From contig DASTNZ010000144.1 in NCBI GenBank assembly GCA_035762665.1, positions 62,001 to 126,000 on the forward strand: 64,000 nucleotides of DNA, given 5' to 3'. The notes beneath the pieces are model-generated. The model made no database searches, had not been told where the DNA came from, and saw only the letters and a list, made by a program, of their open reading frames with translations. Shown here one piece after another: positions 8,867 to 17,479 of this stretch. The stretch's first letter is position 1. The number at the start of each line of letters is the position of its first letter. Made by a program: the position numbers and the translations under genes. Origin of the DNA: JASLBX01 sp035762665. GTDB taxonomy: Bacteria; Actinomycetota; Actinomycetes; Jiangellales; Jiangellaceae.

Positions 8867-9874
8867 TCAGGTCGAGTTCACAAGCCAATGCCAAACGATG
8901 GTGCCAACACGCTCGAGCTGCGTTGGATCAACCACATCCGGCCGGTCACGTGACGAGTGGTACTCCGGATAAGGGACGCTGCCGAGCCGGGCCGCCGCGA
9001 CGTCCGCCTTCTCGAACGACCAGTGGTCGCTGGCCCGGTTCTCGCAGGAGTGCGCAGCGATGTCGATGTTCTGCGCGGCCTCGAGAAGGGCGTCTCGTAC
9101 TGCCGTGGTGCCGATTCCTCCTGTGCAGACGGGCACGCTGGAGGACGCCACGCCGACCCGGTCCAAGGAGACCATCGCCGTGACCGGATCCGTACTCGCG
9201 AGTTCACGCACGTACTGCTGCGACCCGAAGTGGTGCATCCGGTCCCCTGACCCGCGCGGCTCCTCCGCACCAAAGGCGACGAAGCGGACGTTGACCGGTG
9301 GCGCCGACACCGCCAGCCGGGCGAGCTCGAGCAGCACCGCGATACCCGACGCGTTGTCCTCGGCGCCCGGCGCCACGGCGACCGTGTCCAGATGTGCTCC
9401 TATCACCACATGCGGTTCGGCCGCATCGAACCCGGGCGAAGCGGCGATCACGTTCGCCGAAGAACCGGGCTCGACGACGGTGCCCCACTCGGGCCGGTAG
9501 GACCGTTCGCCTCGAGGCACCGGAATTTCAACCTGCTCGACGTCGTACCCGAGTTGCCTGAACTGATCGGCGACCCAGTCGGCGGCCTCGTGAAATGCCG
9601 GAGAAGTCGCCTCCCGTGGCCCGATCTCGCCGGCCAGTTGGGCCACGGTCGCCATGGCCTGCTCCCCGTCGAACTCCGGCGGGGCTTGGTACGTGGCAGT
9701 GGCACGCCCGTTGGGGCTGGTCCCCGGCGCGCCAGTGTCCGCATCCGGCGGCTGTCCGGTAATTGTGGGCGCCGGCTCTGTCGCGCCACCACCTGCAGGC
9801 TGGTCGTTGCCCGTGCATGCTGCAACGACGGCGATGCTCGCCGTAACCGCCGCTGCAGCATGTCGCAACTTCAT
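8867..9874 (-). CDS. M28-family zinc aminopeptidase, lipoprotein
   Basis: 335 aa. Start ATG 9874 has GGGAGA at proper distance; an ATG 12 nt upstream lacks this. The N terminus MKLRHAAAAVTASIAVVAAC ends in a lipobox, so the protein is probably lipid-anchored outside the cell. A Gly/Pro/Thr-rich linker precedes the peptidase domain. Zinc ligands are visible in GAHLDTV, AEDNASG, AEEPRG and YPEYHSSRD. Members cleave N-terminal residues from peptides. Monocistronic; upstream about 140 nt are non-coding. Confidence 0.88.
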   Translation of the reverse strand: MKLRHAAAAVTASIAVVAACTGNDQPAGGGATEPAPTITGQPPDADTGAPGTSPNGRATATYQAPPEFDGEQAMATVAQLAGEIGPREATSPAFHEAADWVADQFRQLGYDVEQVEIPVPRGERSYRPEWGTVVEPGSSANVIAASPGFDAAEPHVVIGAHLDTVAVAPGAEDNASGIAVLLELARLAVSAPPVNVRFVAFGAEEPRGSGDRMHHFGSQQYVRELASTDPVTAMVSLDRVGVASSSVPVCTGGIGTTAVRDALLEAAQNIDIAAHSCENRASDHWSFEKADVAAARLGSVPYPEYHSSRDRPDVVDPTQLERVGTIVWHWLVNST

Positions 9875-10015
9875 CAGGTCTCCCATGGGAACCCACGCTG
9901 GGGTTGTTCACCAAGTTCACGCAGGGCTTGCGTGCAGCAAAGGCGGGATGATCTTGAAAACCTACCCGATACAGGTGACACAGCGTGATCGAGGGCAAGA
10001 TCGTGCGGCCGTTCT
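9875..10015. other. Intergenic region between methyltransferase and peptidase genes
   Basis: 141 bp upstream of the peptidase gene on the minus strand and downstream of the methyltransferase stop. GC is lower than in the flanks. No convincing hairpin or operator was found; it should hold the peptidase promoter. Confidence 0.4.
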
Positions 10016-11527
10016 TCACAGGGACGCGCTACCCCCCTCCAGATAACCCTCTGCGACGAACTGGCGGACGCGAGGCAGCAGGTCTGCCCGCAGCGCAGCC
10101 TGATCGACCTCCAGTACTGCGGCCACGGCATCGATGAGTACGCCGATGGGCAGCGACCCGTCACACGCTCCGACGAGGGCGGCTTCGGCCGTGCCGACCT
10201 CGACCGCCCGGCGCAGGCCACGCTGCTGCCGCAGCACGACGTGGGCCGGGTCCTCCGCGCCCGGCCGCCCGACCTGCTCCTGCACGACGCCGTCTGCGAC
10301 CTGCAACAGGGAAGCAAGCAGGTCCTCGTCGGCTGCCGACCGGCGCAGCCCGTCTACGCGGTCGAAGTACCCGGCGACCGCAGGCCCGAGGGGCAGCTCC
10401 ACGGCATGCGGCCAGTCCTCGACCCGGATGGACGGCTCGCCGGTGCGTGATGCGTGCAGCATGATCCACCCAAAGCCGACCCCTTCCACCAGCTGGGCCT
10501 CGAACCATGCCAGCCACGAGTCGTACCGGTTGAGATAGTCCGGCCGGGCCAGGTCGCCAGCGTCCCGCAGCCAGATCTCGACGTACGCTGCGGGATCCTG
10601 CACTTCGCGCTGGATCACCCACGCGTCGCAGCCAGTGCCACTCACCCACGCGCCGACGCGGTCTCGCCAGTCCTGTCCGGTGACATGCATCCAGTTGGCG
10701 AGTGACTGCAACATGCCGCCGTCGGCGAGCCGGGCCGCCCCGTCGAACACCACCCGCCTGGAAAGCTCGTCGCCAGGTAGCCCGCTGTCACGGTAGACAT
10801 GGTGGCCGCCAGGGGAGACGACGAACGGTGGGTTGGTCGCAATCAGGTCGAACCGCTCCCCCTCCACCGGTTCGTAGAGATTGCCCCCGCGCAGGTCGAC
10901 GTCCACACCGTTCAGCCGAGCAGTCATGGCGGCGAATCCAAGCGCCCGGCGGTTGACGTCCGTCGCGACGACGTCATCGCAGTGGCGCGAGAGGTGGAGT
11001 GCCTGAACGCCGCATCCGGTTCCGAGATCGAGCGCGCGCCCCACCGGCCGCCGGACCGTGATCTGGGCCAGCGTCGACGAAGCGGCGTTGACACCGAGCA
11101 CGTGGTCAGCCGAAACCGGCTCGATCCGGCCATCCAGCCCTGGGGTCAGGTCGCTGACCACCCACCAGTTGCCAGCGTCGTCGGCGTACGGGCGGACGTC
11201 CACGACCGCTCGGACAGTGTCGGCCACTGCGGTGAGCAGCCCGCCGTCGACGAGGTCGGCCAGCGGTAGCACCGATTCGGCAGCCGCTCGCGAGACCGGA
11301 AGCTGCAACGGCCAGAGTCTCGTGAGCGTCTCCAGTGGTGAGCCACCGGACGTCGCCCTCCGGCCCGGAGTCGTCTCGTTGCGGTTCAGCGCCGCGGAGG
11401 CGACGGGGCCGAGCAAGCCAGTGACCGATTCGACTGTGTACTCGGCCTTCGCCAGCGCGTCGCGCAGTCGCGCGATTCCGTCGCTGGTCAGTCTCGGATG
11501 CTCCACGCGCCCTCCCGCCCGACTCAA
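10016..11527 (-). CDS. Class I SAM-dependent methyltransferase with N-terminal DUF7059-type domain
   Basis: 503 aa. The central Rossmann domain has motif I LDLGTGCGVQALHLS and the catalytic NPPF motif (ATNPPFVVSPGG), which marks N-methylation of an amide or exocyclic amine, as in PrmC, RlmG and HemK. An N-terminal domain of about 150 residues and a C-terminal domain of about 180 residues flank it, making it longer than PrmC. This architecture is common in actinobacteria, usually annotated only as methyltransferase. Target (ribosomal RNA or protein) is unknown. Confidence 0.85.
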   Translation of the reverse strand: MSRAGGRVEHPRLTSDGIARLRDALAKAEYTVESVTGLLGPVASAALNRNETTPGRRATSGGSPLETLTRLWPLQLPVSRAAAESVLPLADLVDGGLLTAVADTVRAVVDVRPYADDAGNWWVVSDLTPGLDGRIEPVSADHVLGVNAASSTLAQITVRRPVGRALDLGTGCGVQALHLSRHCDDVVATDVNRRALGFAAMTARLNGVDVDLRGGNLYEPVEGERFDLIATNPPFVVSPGGHHVYRDSGLPGDELSRRVVFDGAARLADGGMLQSLANWMHVTGQDWRDRVGAWVSGTGCDAWVIQREVQDPAAYVEIWLRDAGDLARPDYLNRYDSWLAWFEAQLVEGVGFGWIMLHASRTGEPSIRVEDWPHAVELPLGPAVAGYFDRVDGLRRSAADEDLLASLLQVADGVVQEQVGRPGAEDPAHVVLRQQRGLRRAVEVGTAEAALVGACDGSLPIGVLIDAVAAVLEVDQAALRADLLPRVRQFVAEGYLEGGSASL

Positions 11528-11547
11528 AGCTCATCGTGGCACGCCCG

Positions 11548-11553
11548 TAGGCT
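11548..11553 (+). promoter_or_regulatory. -10 box of a leaderless transcript
   Basis: TAGGCT followed by 6 nt and then GTG at 11560; no Shine-Dalgarno. The same hexamer at the same distance occurs before the PBP gene at 62724 and, with 7 nt, before the DUF4177 gene. Confidence 0.6.
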
Positions 11554-11559
11554 TCGCCC

Positions 11560-12312
11560 GTGAGCCCGAGTGACCCGATCGCTGGCTTGCCGGAGAACGA
11601 GGACTACGGCCATTTCACAGCCATGCAGGTGCGCCGTGGTGCCACGCGTGGTCTCCAACTTCACCTCGACCGCGTTGATGCGGCGAACAGGCAAATATTC
11701 GGCGAGCCGCTCGACGGTGACGTGGTGCGGCAACGGGTGCGCCGCGGGCTCGGCGACCGGGCAGATGCCTCAGTGCGCTTCAGCGTCCTGCGTCCGGCCG
11801 GCGAGCCCTGGAAGGCACCGACCGTTATGGTTGCCGTCGATGATCCGGTTGCGATGCCAACTGGACCGCTTCGCTTGCGGAGCGCCGTGTACCAGCGGCC
11901 TCTCCCGCACCTCAAGCATGTCGCGTCCGCCGGTCAAAGGCACCACCGCGAGTTGGCACTCCATGCCGGATTCGACGAGGCGCTGCTCACCAATGAGGGC
12001 GGAGTAATCTCCGAGGGCGCCATCACCAACGTGGGATTCCTCGACGGGACGACAGTGGTCTGGCCCGATGCTCCTGCCCTGGCCGGAATCACGATGCAAC
12101 TCGTCGTCCCAGCGCTTGCTGCAAGAGGCATCCGGTCGGTGCGCCGCCAGGTGCGACTCGCCGACATCGTTTTGTTCGACGGCGCGTTCGTCACGAACTC
12201 GTGGGGCGTGGCGACGGTCAGCGCCATCGACGACGTCCCGATTCCGGTTGATGACGCGTTCGCGGTCACTCTGATGGCGGCGTATCAGTCAGTTCCGTGG
12301 GACCCGATCTGA
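11560..12312 (+). CDS. Class IV aminotransferase (aminodeoxychorismate lyase-like)
   Basis: 250 aa PLP enzyme of fold type IV, the family of branched-chain aminotransferase, D-amino acid aminotransferase and PabC. The cofactor lysine is probably in LPHLKHVASAGQ, and ALLTNEGGVISEGAITNVGF supplies the phosphate-binding (SEGxxxN) segment. The family cannot be narrowed to one reaction from sequence alone. It starts with a leaderless-type GTG. Its 3' end overlaps the convergent frameshifted kinase gene by 47 bp. Confidence 0.82.
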   Translation: MSPSDPIAGLPENEDYGHFTAMQVRRGATRGLQLHLDRVDAANRQIFGEPLDGDVVRQRVRRGLGDRADASVRFSVLRPAGEPWKAPTVMVAVDDPVAMPTGPLRLRSAVYQRPLPHLKHVASAGQRHHRELALHAGFDEALLTNEGGVISEGAITNVGFLDGTTVVWPDAPALAGITMQLVVPALAARGIRSVRRQVRLADIVLFDGAFVTNSWGVATVSAIDDVPIPVDDAFAVTLMAAYQSVPWDPI

Positions 12313-12957
12313 TCCGCTGGGGCGCCGCCGGATCGGTGTTGTCGATCACGACATCGGCTCGGGATTGCGGTGCGCATGCTGTGAGGTAGAGCTCCTGGCC
12401 TGCCACGTAGCGGTGGTTCGCGGGATCGGCAGGATCCGGTGGGCAGCCGTCTCGCACGGCCATCCGTGCGAACGTCACATCGAATGCGACATCGAGGTAG
12501 ACGGAGTAATCCCAGCAGCCGACCAGCTCGTCACGGTGCAGGAAGATTCCGTCCACCACGAGTATTGCGTCACCTGGAGCGAGATCCGCAGCGAAGTCGA
12601 GTTGCCCGATCGGTCGACACTTCGCGGATGGCCTTCCGGTATCTGCGGTCTCCACCAGGTGCGAAGGGATCGATGACGTACCGGCGGAAGCTCAGGTAGT
12701 CGTAGGAGTCCAGCCAATAGCCTTCCGGGGAAGACCGTCCCCGCTGATATCGAACGCGCCTCGGGTTGTGAAACCCATCGACCGACACCCTCACCACCGG
12801 CCGGTCCCGTAGGCGGAGGACGTTGGCGAGCTCATCGGCGAAGATCGACTTGCCGGCGCCGTCGACACCGTCGATACCAACCCGGTGGGCACGATCGTGC
12901 AGGATGCGAGCCGCAAGCTCGTCCAGGATCTCGCGACGCCGGCCCTTCGAGCCCCCC
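12266..12957 (-). pseudogene. Uridine kinase-like P-loop protein, frameshifted
   Basis: Read on the minus strand, the first part has the P-loop GVDGAGKSIFADELA, then VRVSVDGFHNPR and SPEGYWLDSYDY, as in actinobacterial uridine kinase-like proteins. The match then moves to another frame, continuing DAILVVDGIFLHRDELVG and ending at 12266. One extra base in the CCC at 12605-12607 (plus strand) explains the shift. The first frame also lacks any ATG, GTG or TTG start; removing one C from the C6 run at 12952-12957 would join it to ATG 12996. Two homopolymer-linked indels suggest either decay or consensus errors. Confidence 0.7.
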
Positions 12958-12961
12958 AGCG

Positions 12962-13612
12962 CTACTCCCGGCCGTCGGGCCGGTCGGTGACTTCATGCCA
13001 GACGTCGCCATCCGAGAAATACGGGTCTTCGTCCCGCTCGGGCTTGCGAGGCGAAACCGTCGACTCGCCGAGGAACTCGCGCACCTTCTGGCCGAACGAA
13101 GCAGCCTTCTCTGGATCGATCATGAAAGTGACGTCCTCGACGGCGTGGCTCACCGCGTCCCGGAACTTCGTCTCATTGAAGCTAGCCGCGGCCGAGCCGA
13201 CAAACGAGCTGATCTGCTCGGAGAGCTTGCGCAGAGTGTCGCCGACAAGGTCGTCCATGGCTGTCTCGTGTGTCGGGCACGGCGGCAGAATGGACGGTTC
13301 CGGGCGGGCGATTCGCTGCCTGGGACGCCAGGCGGGATCATGCAGGTACGCGCTCTCGTCCACGGTGTACCGGCAGATCAGGCCTGCGGCGGACAGCGCG
13401 TCCAAGTCGGCTGCCATCGCCTCGGTACTGTGCTCGTCCGCCCGCAGGGGCCAGAGGTGACCATTGAGCACCGCCGGCTGGTCCTTTGCCCGGCCCGCGT
13501 CGTCGAGGACCGTCGGCAGGTAGACGTAGGTGTAAGCAGCGGTGAGAGGCACTTGCGCCAACCGCTCGTCCTGGACGTCTCCGGGATGGATCGTCCGCCG
13601 CTGTTGAGCCAT
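12962..13612 (-). CDS. Conserved actinobacterial protein of unknown function
   Basis: 216 aa. ATG 13612 is preceded by GAAGGAGG at 7 nt, so the longer frame back to 13705 is not used. The N-terminal half (RTIHPGDVQDERLAQVP, TYVYLPTVLDDAGRAKDQPAVLN, HSTEAMAADLDALSAAGLI) resembles the winged-helix segment seen in phage and primosome-type replication proteins. The C-terminal half is amphipathic (EDVTFMIDPEKAASFGQKVREFL) and acidic at the end. The actual role is unknown. Lies directly upstream of the frameshifted kinase gene in the same direction and is divergent from the cupin gene. Confidence 0.75.
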   Translation of the reverse strand: MAQQRRTIHPGDVQDERLAQVPLTAAYTYVYLPTVLDDAGRAKDQPAVLNGHLWPLRADEHSTEAMAADLDALSAAGLICRYTVDESAYLHDPAWRPRQRIARPEPSILPPCPTHETAMDDLVGDTLRKLSEQISSFVGSAAASFNETKFRDAVSHAVEDVTFMIDPEKAASFGQKVREFLGESTVSPRKPERDEDPYFSDGDVWHEVTDRPDGRE

Positions 13613-13680
13613 GGCCGCCTCCTTCAATCGTGGCCTGACCCGTCCAGTATTGCTCGTCCCCGCGTGCGACGATCGGGGGC

Positions 13681-14010
13681 ATGGAGGTCGTATCGATCCA
13701 CGCACTTGCGGAGAGCCAGCTTTCGGCAGCCGAGGCCGCGGACAGCGGGCGCGGCGCGGTGACTGTGTACGGGCGGACCGGTGCCCGGCTGCGACAGACC
13801 GTGGTCGCCCTCGCCGCGGGACAGGTATTGGGCGAGCACAAGAGCCCAGGGGACGCGTCCTTGTTCTGCCTGCAGGGTCGTGTCCAATTGCGGGCGGGAG
13901 AGGATCAGACCGAGCTTGGCCCCGGTGACTTCGTCGGCGTACCGCCGCAGCGGCACGACGTCGCTGCCGTCGAACCGTCGGTTCTGCTGCTGTCAGTCGC
14001 CTTGCATTAA
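13681..14010 (+). CDS. Small cupin-domain protein
   Basis: 109 aa single-domain cupin. The two cupin motifs are degenerate: VLGEHKSPGDASLFCLQGRVQL, with one His and one Glu, and LGPGDFVGVPPQRHDV, with the second His. Such small cupins often bind a metal and act as isomerases, dioxygenases or sensors, but no substrate can be named. Its 5' region faces the divergent gene at 13612, and the two share a 68-bp promoter region. Confidence 0.75.
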   Translation: MEVVSIHALAESQLSAAEAADSGRGAVTVYGRTGARLRQTVVALAAGQVLGEHKSPGDASLFCLQGRVQLRAGEDQTELGPGDFVGVPPQRHDVAAVEPSVLLLSVALH

Positions 14011-14047
14011 GTTGATCGGCGAGGCGGGCGGAGCGCCAGTGCAGCGA

Positions 14048-14149
14048 CGATCAGGTGACCTACCCGCTTCGCCATGCCTGGCCACGAAGCCGAACCTCAC
14101 CTGATCGTCAGGACGGCGACGATCAGGTGAGGTAACGGCGATCAGGTGA
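14048..14149. repeat. CGATCAGGTGA repeat cluster with 16-bp hairpin
   Basis: The 11-mer CGATCAGGTGA occurs at 14048, 14120 and 14139, and inverted at 14097-14107. The inverted pair extends to a perfect 16-bp stem, ACCTCACCTGATCGTC (14094-14109) with its complement at 14118-14133 and an 8-nt loop. It lies between the convergent cupin and hppA genes and probably ends both transcripts; the extra direct copies are not needed for that. Confidence 0.75.
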
Positions 14150-14155
14150 CCAACG

Positions 14156-16456
14156 TCAGACGGCGGTGACCTTGGCCGGCTCGTCGGACGACTCGATGGC
14201 GACCGGCCGGCGCTTCGAGATCCATACCGCACCGACCACGATCAGCGCTGCGACCCCTGCGATGCCGTACCGCAGCGCGTCGTTTGCGCTGTCGCCGATC
14301 GTCATCGTCACGACGGCCGGAGCGATCAGCAGCGAAACCAGGTTCATCACCTTGACCAGCGGGTTGATCGCTGGCCCGGCGGTGTCCTTGAACGGGTCGC
14401 CGACGGTGTCGCCGATGACGGTCGCGTCGTGCGCGGGCGAACCCTTGCCGCCGTGATACCCATCTTCGACGAGCTTCTTGGCGTTGTCCCACGCCCCACC
14501 GGAGTTGGCAAGGAACACGGCCATCAGCACACCGGTCGCGATGACGCCAGCCAGGTAACCGGCCAGCGGACCGACACCCAGGCCGAAGCCGACGGCAATC
14601 GGTGCCATCACCGCCAGCAGGCCAGGTGTCGCCAGTTCACGCTGGGCGTCACGGGTGACCATGTCGACAACACGGCCGTACTCGGGCCGCCCCGTGCCCT
14701 CCATGATTCCGGGGATCTCGCGGAACTGCCGCCGAACCTCGAACACGACGGCGCCTGCGGCGCGACCCACCGCTGCGATCGCCAGCCCGGAGAAGAGGAA
14801 CACCACCATCGCGCCGAGCATCACACCGAGCAAGACGTTCGGCGAGACGATGTCCAGCGCGAACTGGGCCAGGCCCTCGGTGTCGACACCGACGTCCTCG
14901 GCCGCCGTAGTGATGGCGTCCATGTACGAGCCGAACAGTGCTGTCGCCGCCAGCACGGCGGTCGCGATCGCGATGCCCTTGGTGACGGCCTTGGTGGTGT
15001 TGCCGACTGCATCCAGCTCCGTCAGGATCTGCGCGCCCTCACCTTCGACCTCACCGGACATCTCGGCGATGCCCTGGGCGTTGTCGGAGACCGGGCCGAA
15101 GGTATCCATGGCGACGATCACCCCGACGGTGGTCAGCAGGCCGGTGCCAGCCAGGGCGATGAGGAACAGCGAGAGGAGCACCGAGCCGCCGCCCAGCAGG
15201 AACGCGCCGTACACGGCGGCACCAATGACCAGTGCGGTGTAGACGGCCGATTCCAGGCCGAGCGCCATACCACCGAGCACGACGGTTGCGGGGCCGGTGA
15301 GGGACATCTTGCCGATGTCGCGGACCGGCCGCTTGTCCGTGCCGGTGAAGTAGCCGGTAAGCATCATGATGACTCCGGCCAACACGATGCCGATGATCAC
15401 GGCGAGGGTCGCGAGCGCGCGCGGGTCGCCATCGTGCTCGATCCCGCCCTCGAGTTCCACGAACGTGCTGGGCAGGTACGCGTAGGCGGCCAGGCCGCAC
15501 AGCACCGCGCCGGCCAGGGCCGACAAGTAGAAGGACCGGTTGATGGTCGTCAGGCCGTTCTCGCCAGGGCGCGGCCGGGTCAGGTAGATACCCAGCACGG
15601 CGGTCAACGCACCGATGGCCGGCACGACCAGCGGGAAAACAAGGCCCTCGGTCCCGAAGGTCGCACTGCCCAGGATCAGCGCTGCGACAAGCACCACCGC
15701 GTACGACTCGAACAGGTCGGCCGCCATACCCGCGCAGTCGCCCACGTTATCGCCCACGTTGTCTGCGATCGTGGCCGCGTTCCGGGGGTCGTCTTCCGGA
15801 ATGTGCTGCTCGACCTTTCCGACCAGGTCAGCACCCACGTCGGCGGCCTTGGTGAAGATGCCGCCGCCGACACGCATGAACATCGCCAGCATCGCCGCAC
15901 CGAGGCCGAAGCCCTCCAGCACGTGCGGGGCGTCGCCGCGGTAGATGAGGACCACGACGGACGCGCCGAGCAGGCCGAGGCCCACGGTCGCCATTCCGAC
16001 CACACCACCGGTACGGAAGGCGATCCGCATCGCCGGGTCACGGCCCTCGTCACGTGCAGCGGCCGTGACCCGGACGTTCGCCCGCACCGCGAGCCACATG
16101 CCCAGGTAACCGATCGCCGCCGAGAACACGGCGCCGATGATGAAGAAGATGGAGCGGCCGATCCGTACGCCACTGTCGCCTGGTAGCACGAACAGCAGCC
16201 CGAACACGAGCACCACGAACACACTCAGGGTCCGGAACTGCCGGCTCAGGTATGCAGCCGCACCCTCCTGGATCGAGCGCGCAATGTCCTGCATCTTCTC
16301 GGTGCCCTCGCTTGCGACGAGCACCTCCCGGCGGAACAGAGCCGCCATCACCAGCGCCGCCAGCGCAACCAGCGCAACGACGATGACGTACGAGAGGTTG
16401 CCACCCGTGAGCGAGATCGCCGAGTCACCCTCTTGGGCGAGGATTGGCCCGGTCAT
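14156..16456 (-). CDS. hppA: Membrane-bound proton-pumping pyrophosphatase, K+-independent type
   Basis: 766 aa with about 16 membrane helices. Couples hydrolysis of pyrophosphate to outward H+ pumping. Substrate-site motifs are present: DVGADLVGKVE, EDDPRNAATIADNVGDNVGDCAGMAADLFE, and DNAKKLVEDG with DTVGDPFKDTAGPAINPL. The sequence GNTTKAVTKG carries Lys and Thr at the positions that distinguish K+-independent from K+-dependent enzymes (established for the family). AAGGAGG precedes the ATG. The hppA/anti-sigma/bldG order is also seen in Streptomyces. Confidence 0.95.
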   Translation of the reverse strand: MTGPILAQEGDSAISLTGGNLSYVIVVALVALAALVMAALFRREVLVASEGTEKMQDIARSIQEGAAAYLSRQFRTLSVFVVLVFGLLFVLPGDSGVRIGRSIFFIIGAVFSAAIGYLGMWLAVRANVRVTAAARDEGRDPAMRIAFRTGGVVGMATVGLGLLGASVVVLIYRGDAPHVLEGFGLGAAMLAMFMRVGGGIFTKAADVGADLVGKVEQHIPEDDPRNAATIADNVGDNVGDCAGMAADLFESYAVVLVAALILGSATFGTEGLVFPLVVPAIGALTAVLGIYLTRPRPGENGLTTINRSFYLSALAGAVLCGLAAYAYLPSTFVELEGGIEHDGDPRALATLAVIIGIVLAGVIMMLTGYFTGTDKRPVRDIGKMSLTGPATVVLGGMALGLESAVYTALVIGAAVYGAFLLGGGSVLLSLFLIALAGTGLLTTVGVIVAMDTFGPVSDNAQGIAEMSGEVEGEGAQILTELDAVGNTTKAVTKGIAIATAVLAATALFGSYMDAITTAAEDVGVDTEGLAQFALDIVSPNVLLGVMLGAMVVFLFSGLAIAAVGRAAGAVVFEVRRQFREIPGIMEGTGRPEYGRVVDMVTRDAQRELATPGLLAVMAPIAVGFGLGVGPLAGYLAGVIATGVLMAVFLANSGGAWDNAKKLVEDGYHGGKGSPAHDATVIGDTVGDPFKDTAGPAINPLVKVMNLVSLLIAPAVVTMTIGDSANDALRYGIAGVAALIVVGAVWISKRRPVAIESSDEPAKVTAV

Positions 16457-16577
16457 TCGTCCTCCTTGACGTGGCCCGCGCCACCAGTGCCACTGGCGCG
16501 CCGGCCGGCTTTAATCACCCGAACCCCGCGCACGTGCCTCCGCGGCGGGGTCGTGTGATCATCGGCAAACGGATCCA

Positions 16578-16598
16578 GACCGCGCGCAACACGCGGTC
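16578..16598. terminator. Hairpin downstream of the anti-sigma gene
   Basis: GACCGCG (16578-16584) pairs with CGCGGTC (16592-16598) around a 7-nt loop. A second stem, ACCCCGC (16523-16529) with GCGGGGT (16545-16551), follows on the minus strand. They lie 30-100 bp after the anti-sigma stop and before hppA, so they probably separate the two transcription units. Confidence 0.5.
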
Positions 16599-16628
16599 CA
16601 ACTGCGCCAGGAGTGTACTGACTCACTG

Positions 16629-17066
16629 TCACGCATGAGCACTCGCCTCCGCAGGCCAGCGCATAGTCACGGTGACGCCGTCCAGCGAGGTGATCACGTC
16701 CAGCCGCGGCACGAGCTCGGACACGACCGCCAGAGAGGCTCCTACCGGAAGCTCGTCAACGACCGGCTCGGCCGCCGCGGCAAGGATGTCCACTGCCCGA
16801 ACACCCTCGGCGGGCTCGAGCGCGACGACCCCATGCACATCGATGGCCAGTCCGCGCGAGTCGTCAAACGTCACGACAACCGGATCATTCGGTCGCGTCT
16901 CCCGCTGTAGGGCCACCACGAGACCACAGGCTTCACCCACAGCGAGCCGCACCGCGTCAAGCACCGGCTCGGCAAGCTTCGCTCGCCGCGCCAGCGTCAC
17001 CGCCACTTGCCGGGCTGTACGCACGTGGGCCGGCCGGGCAGCGAATCTCAGTTCGACCGTAGCCAT
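16629..17066 (-). CDS. RsbW/SpoIIAB-like anti-sigma regulatory protein with degenerate ATP site
   Basis: 145 aa of the HATPase_c_2 type. The N-terminal helix (RTARQVAVTLARRA) and AVRLAVGEACGLVVAL correspond to the anti-sigma fold. The usual N-box Asn after EAC is missing, and no DxGxG loop is visible, so ATP binding or kinase activity is doubtful. Lies 3 bp after bldG, matching the bldG-SCO3548 arrangement of Streptomyces, where the protein binds BldG. Inference: a partner-switching protein that may work without phosphorylating its partner. Confidence 0.8.
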   Translation of the reverse strand: MATVELRFAARPAHVRTARQVAVTLARRAKLAEPVLDAVRLAVGEACGLVVALQRETRPNDPVVVTFDDSRGLAIDVHGVVALEPAEGVRAVDILAAAAEPVVDELPVGASLAVVSELVPRLDVITSLDGVTVTMRWPAEASAHA

Positions 17067-17069
17067 GCG

Positions 17070-17414
17070 TTAGGTGGAGTCCGCGGCGACTGCGTCGGCA
17101 ACGGACTCGTGGATGGGGAAGACTTTGGTGAGCCCGGTGATTCGGAAGATCTTCAGAATCCGCTCCTGGGTGCAGACAAGCCGCAACGACCCGTCGTGCA
17201 TGCGGACCCGCTTCAGCCCACCTACGAGCACGCCAAGGCCGGTCGAGTCGAGAAACTCGACGCCCGTCATGTCGACCACCAAGTCGTACCGACCGGAGTC
17301 GACGAGCTCGGCTAGCTGCTCGCGCAACTTCGGCGCTGTGTATACGTCGATCTCACCGGCGACCTCGACCACCGTCCGGCCATTCTCAGACCGGGTTGAC
17401 AGGGTCAGATCCAC
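17070..17414 (-). CDS. bldG: BldG-type anti-sigma factor antagonist (STAS domain)
   Basis: 114 aa. GTG 17414 follows GGAAGGAG at good spacing, so the upstream 57 nt are leader. The whole protein is a STAS domain (TVVEVAGEIDVYTAPKLREQL) with the phospho-acceptor serine in FLDSTGLGVLVGG. The stretch RILKIFRITGLTKVFPIH is nearly the same as in Streptomyces BldG. In that genus BldG is needed for aerial development and antibiotic production and is controlled by phosphorylation. Expressed with the following anti-sigma gene; divergent from the helicase gene. Confidence 0.93.
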   Translation of the reverse strand: MDLTLSTRSENGRTVVEVAGEIDVYTAPKLREQLAELVDSGRYDLVVDMTGVEFLDSTGLGVLVGGLKRVRMHDGSLRLVCTQERILKIFRITGLTKVFPIHESVADAVAADST

Positions 17415-17479
17415 GGCAGCTCCTTCCAGGACCAGGCAGGTTTCCTCCACGCATTCAACCATGCGCCACACTGCATAGG

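Noticed and set aside
14429..16186. 585-codon plus-strand frame opposite hppA
   Set aside because: Asp/His/Gln/Arg-rich composition typical of an antisense shadow in high-GC DNA; hppA on the other strand is certain.
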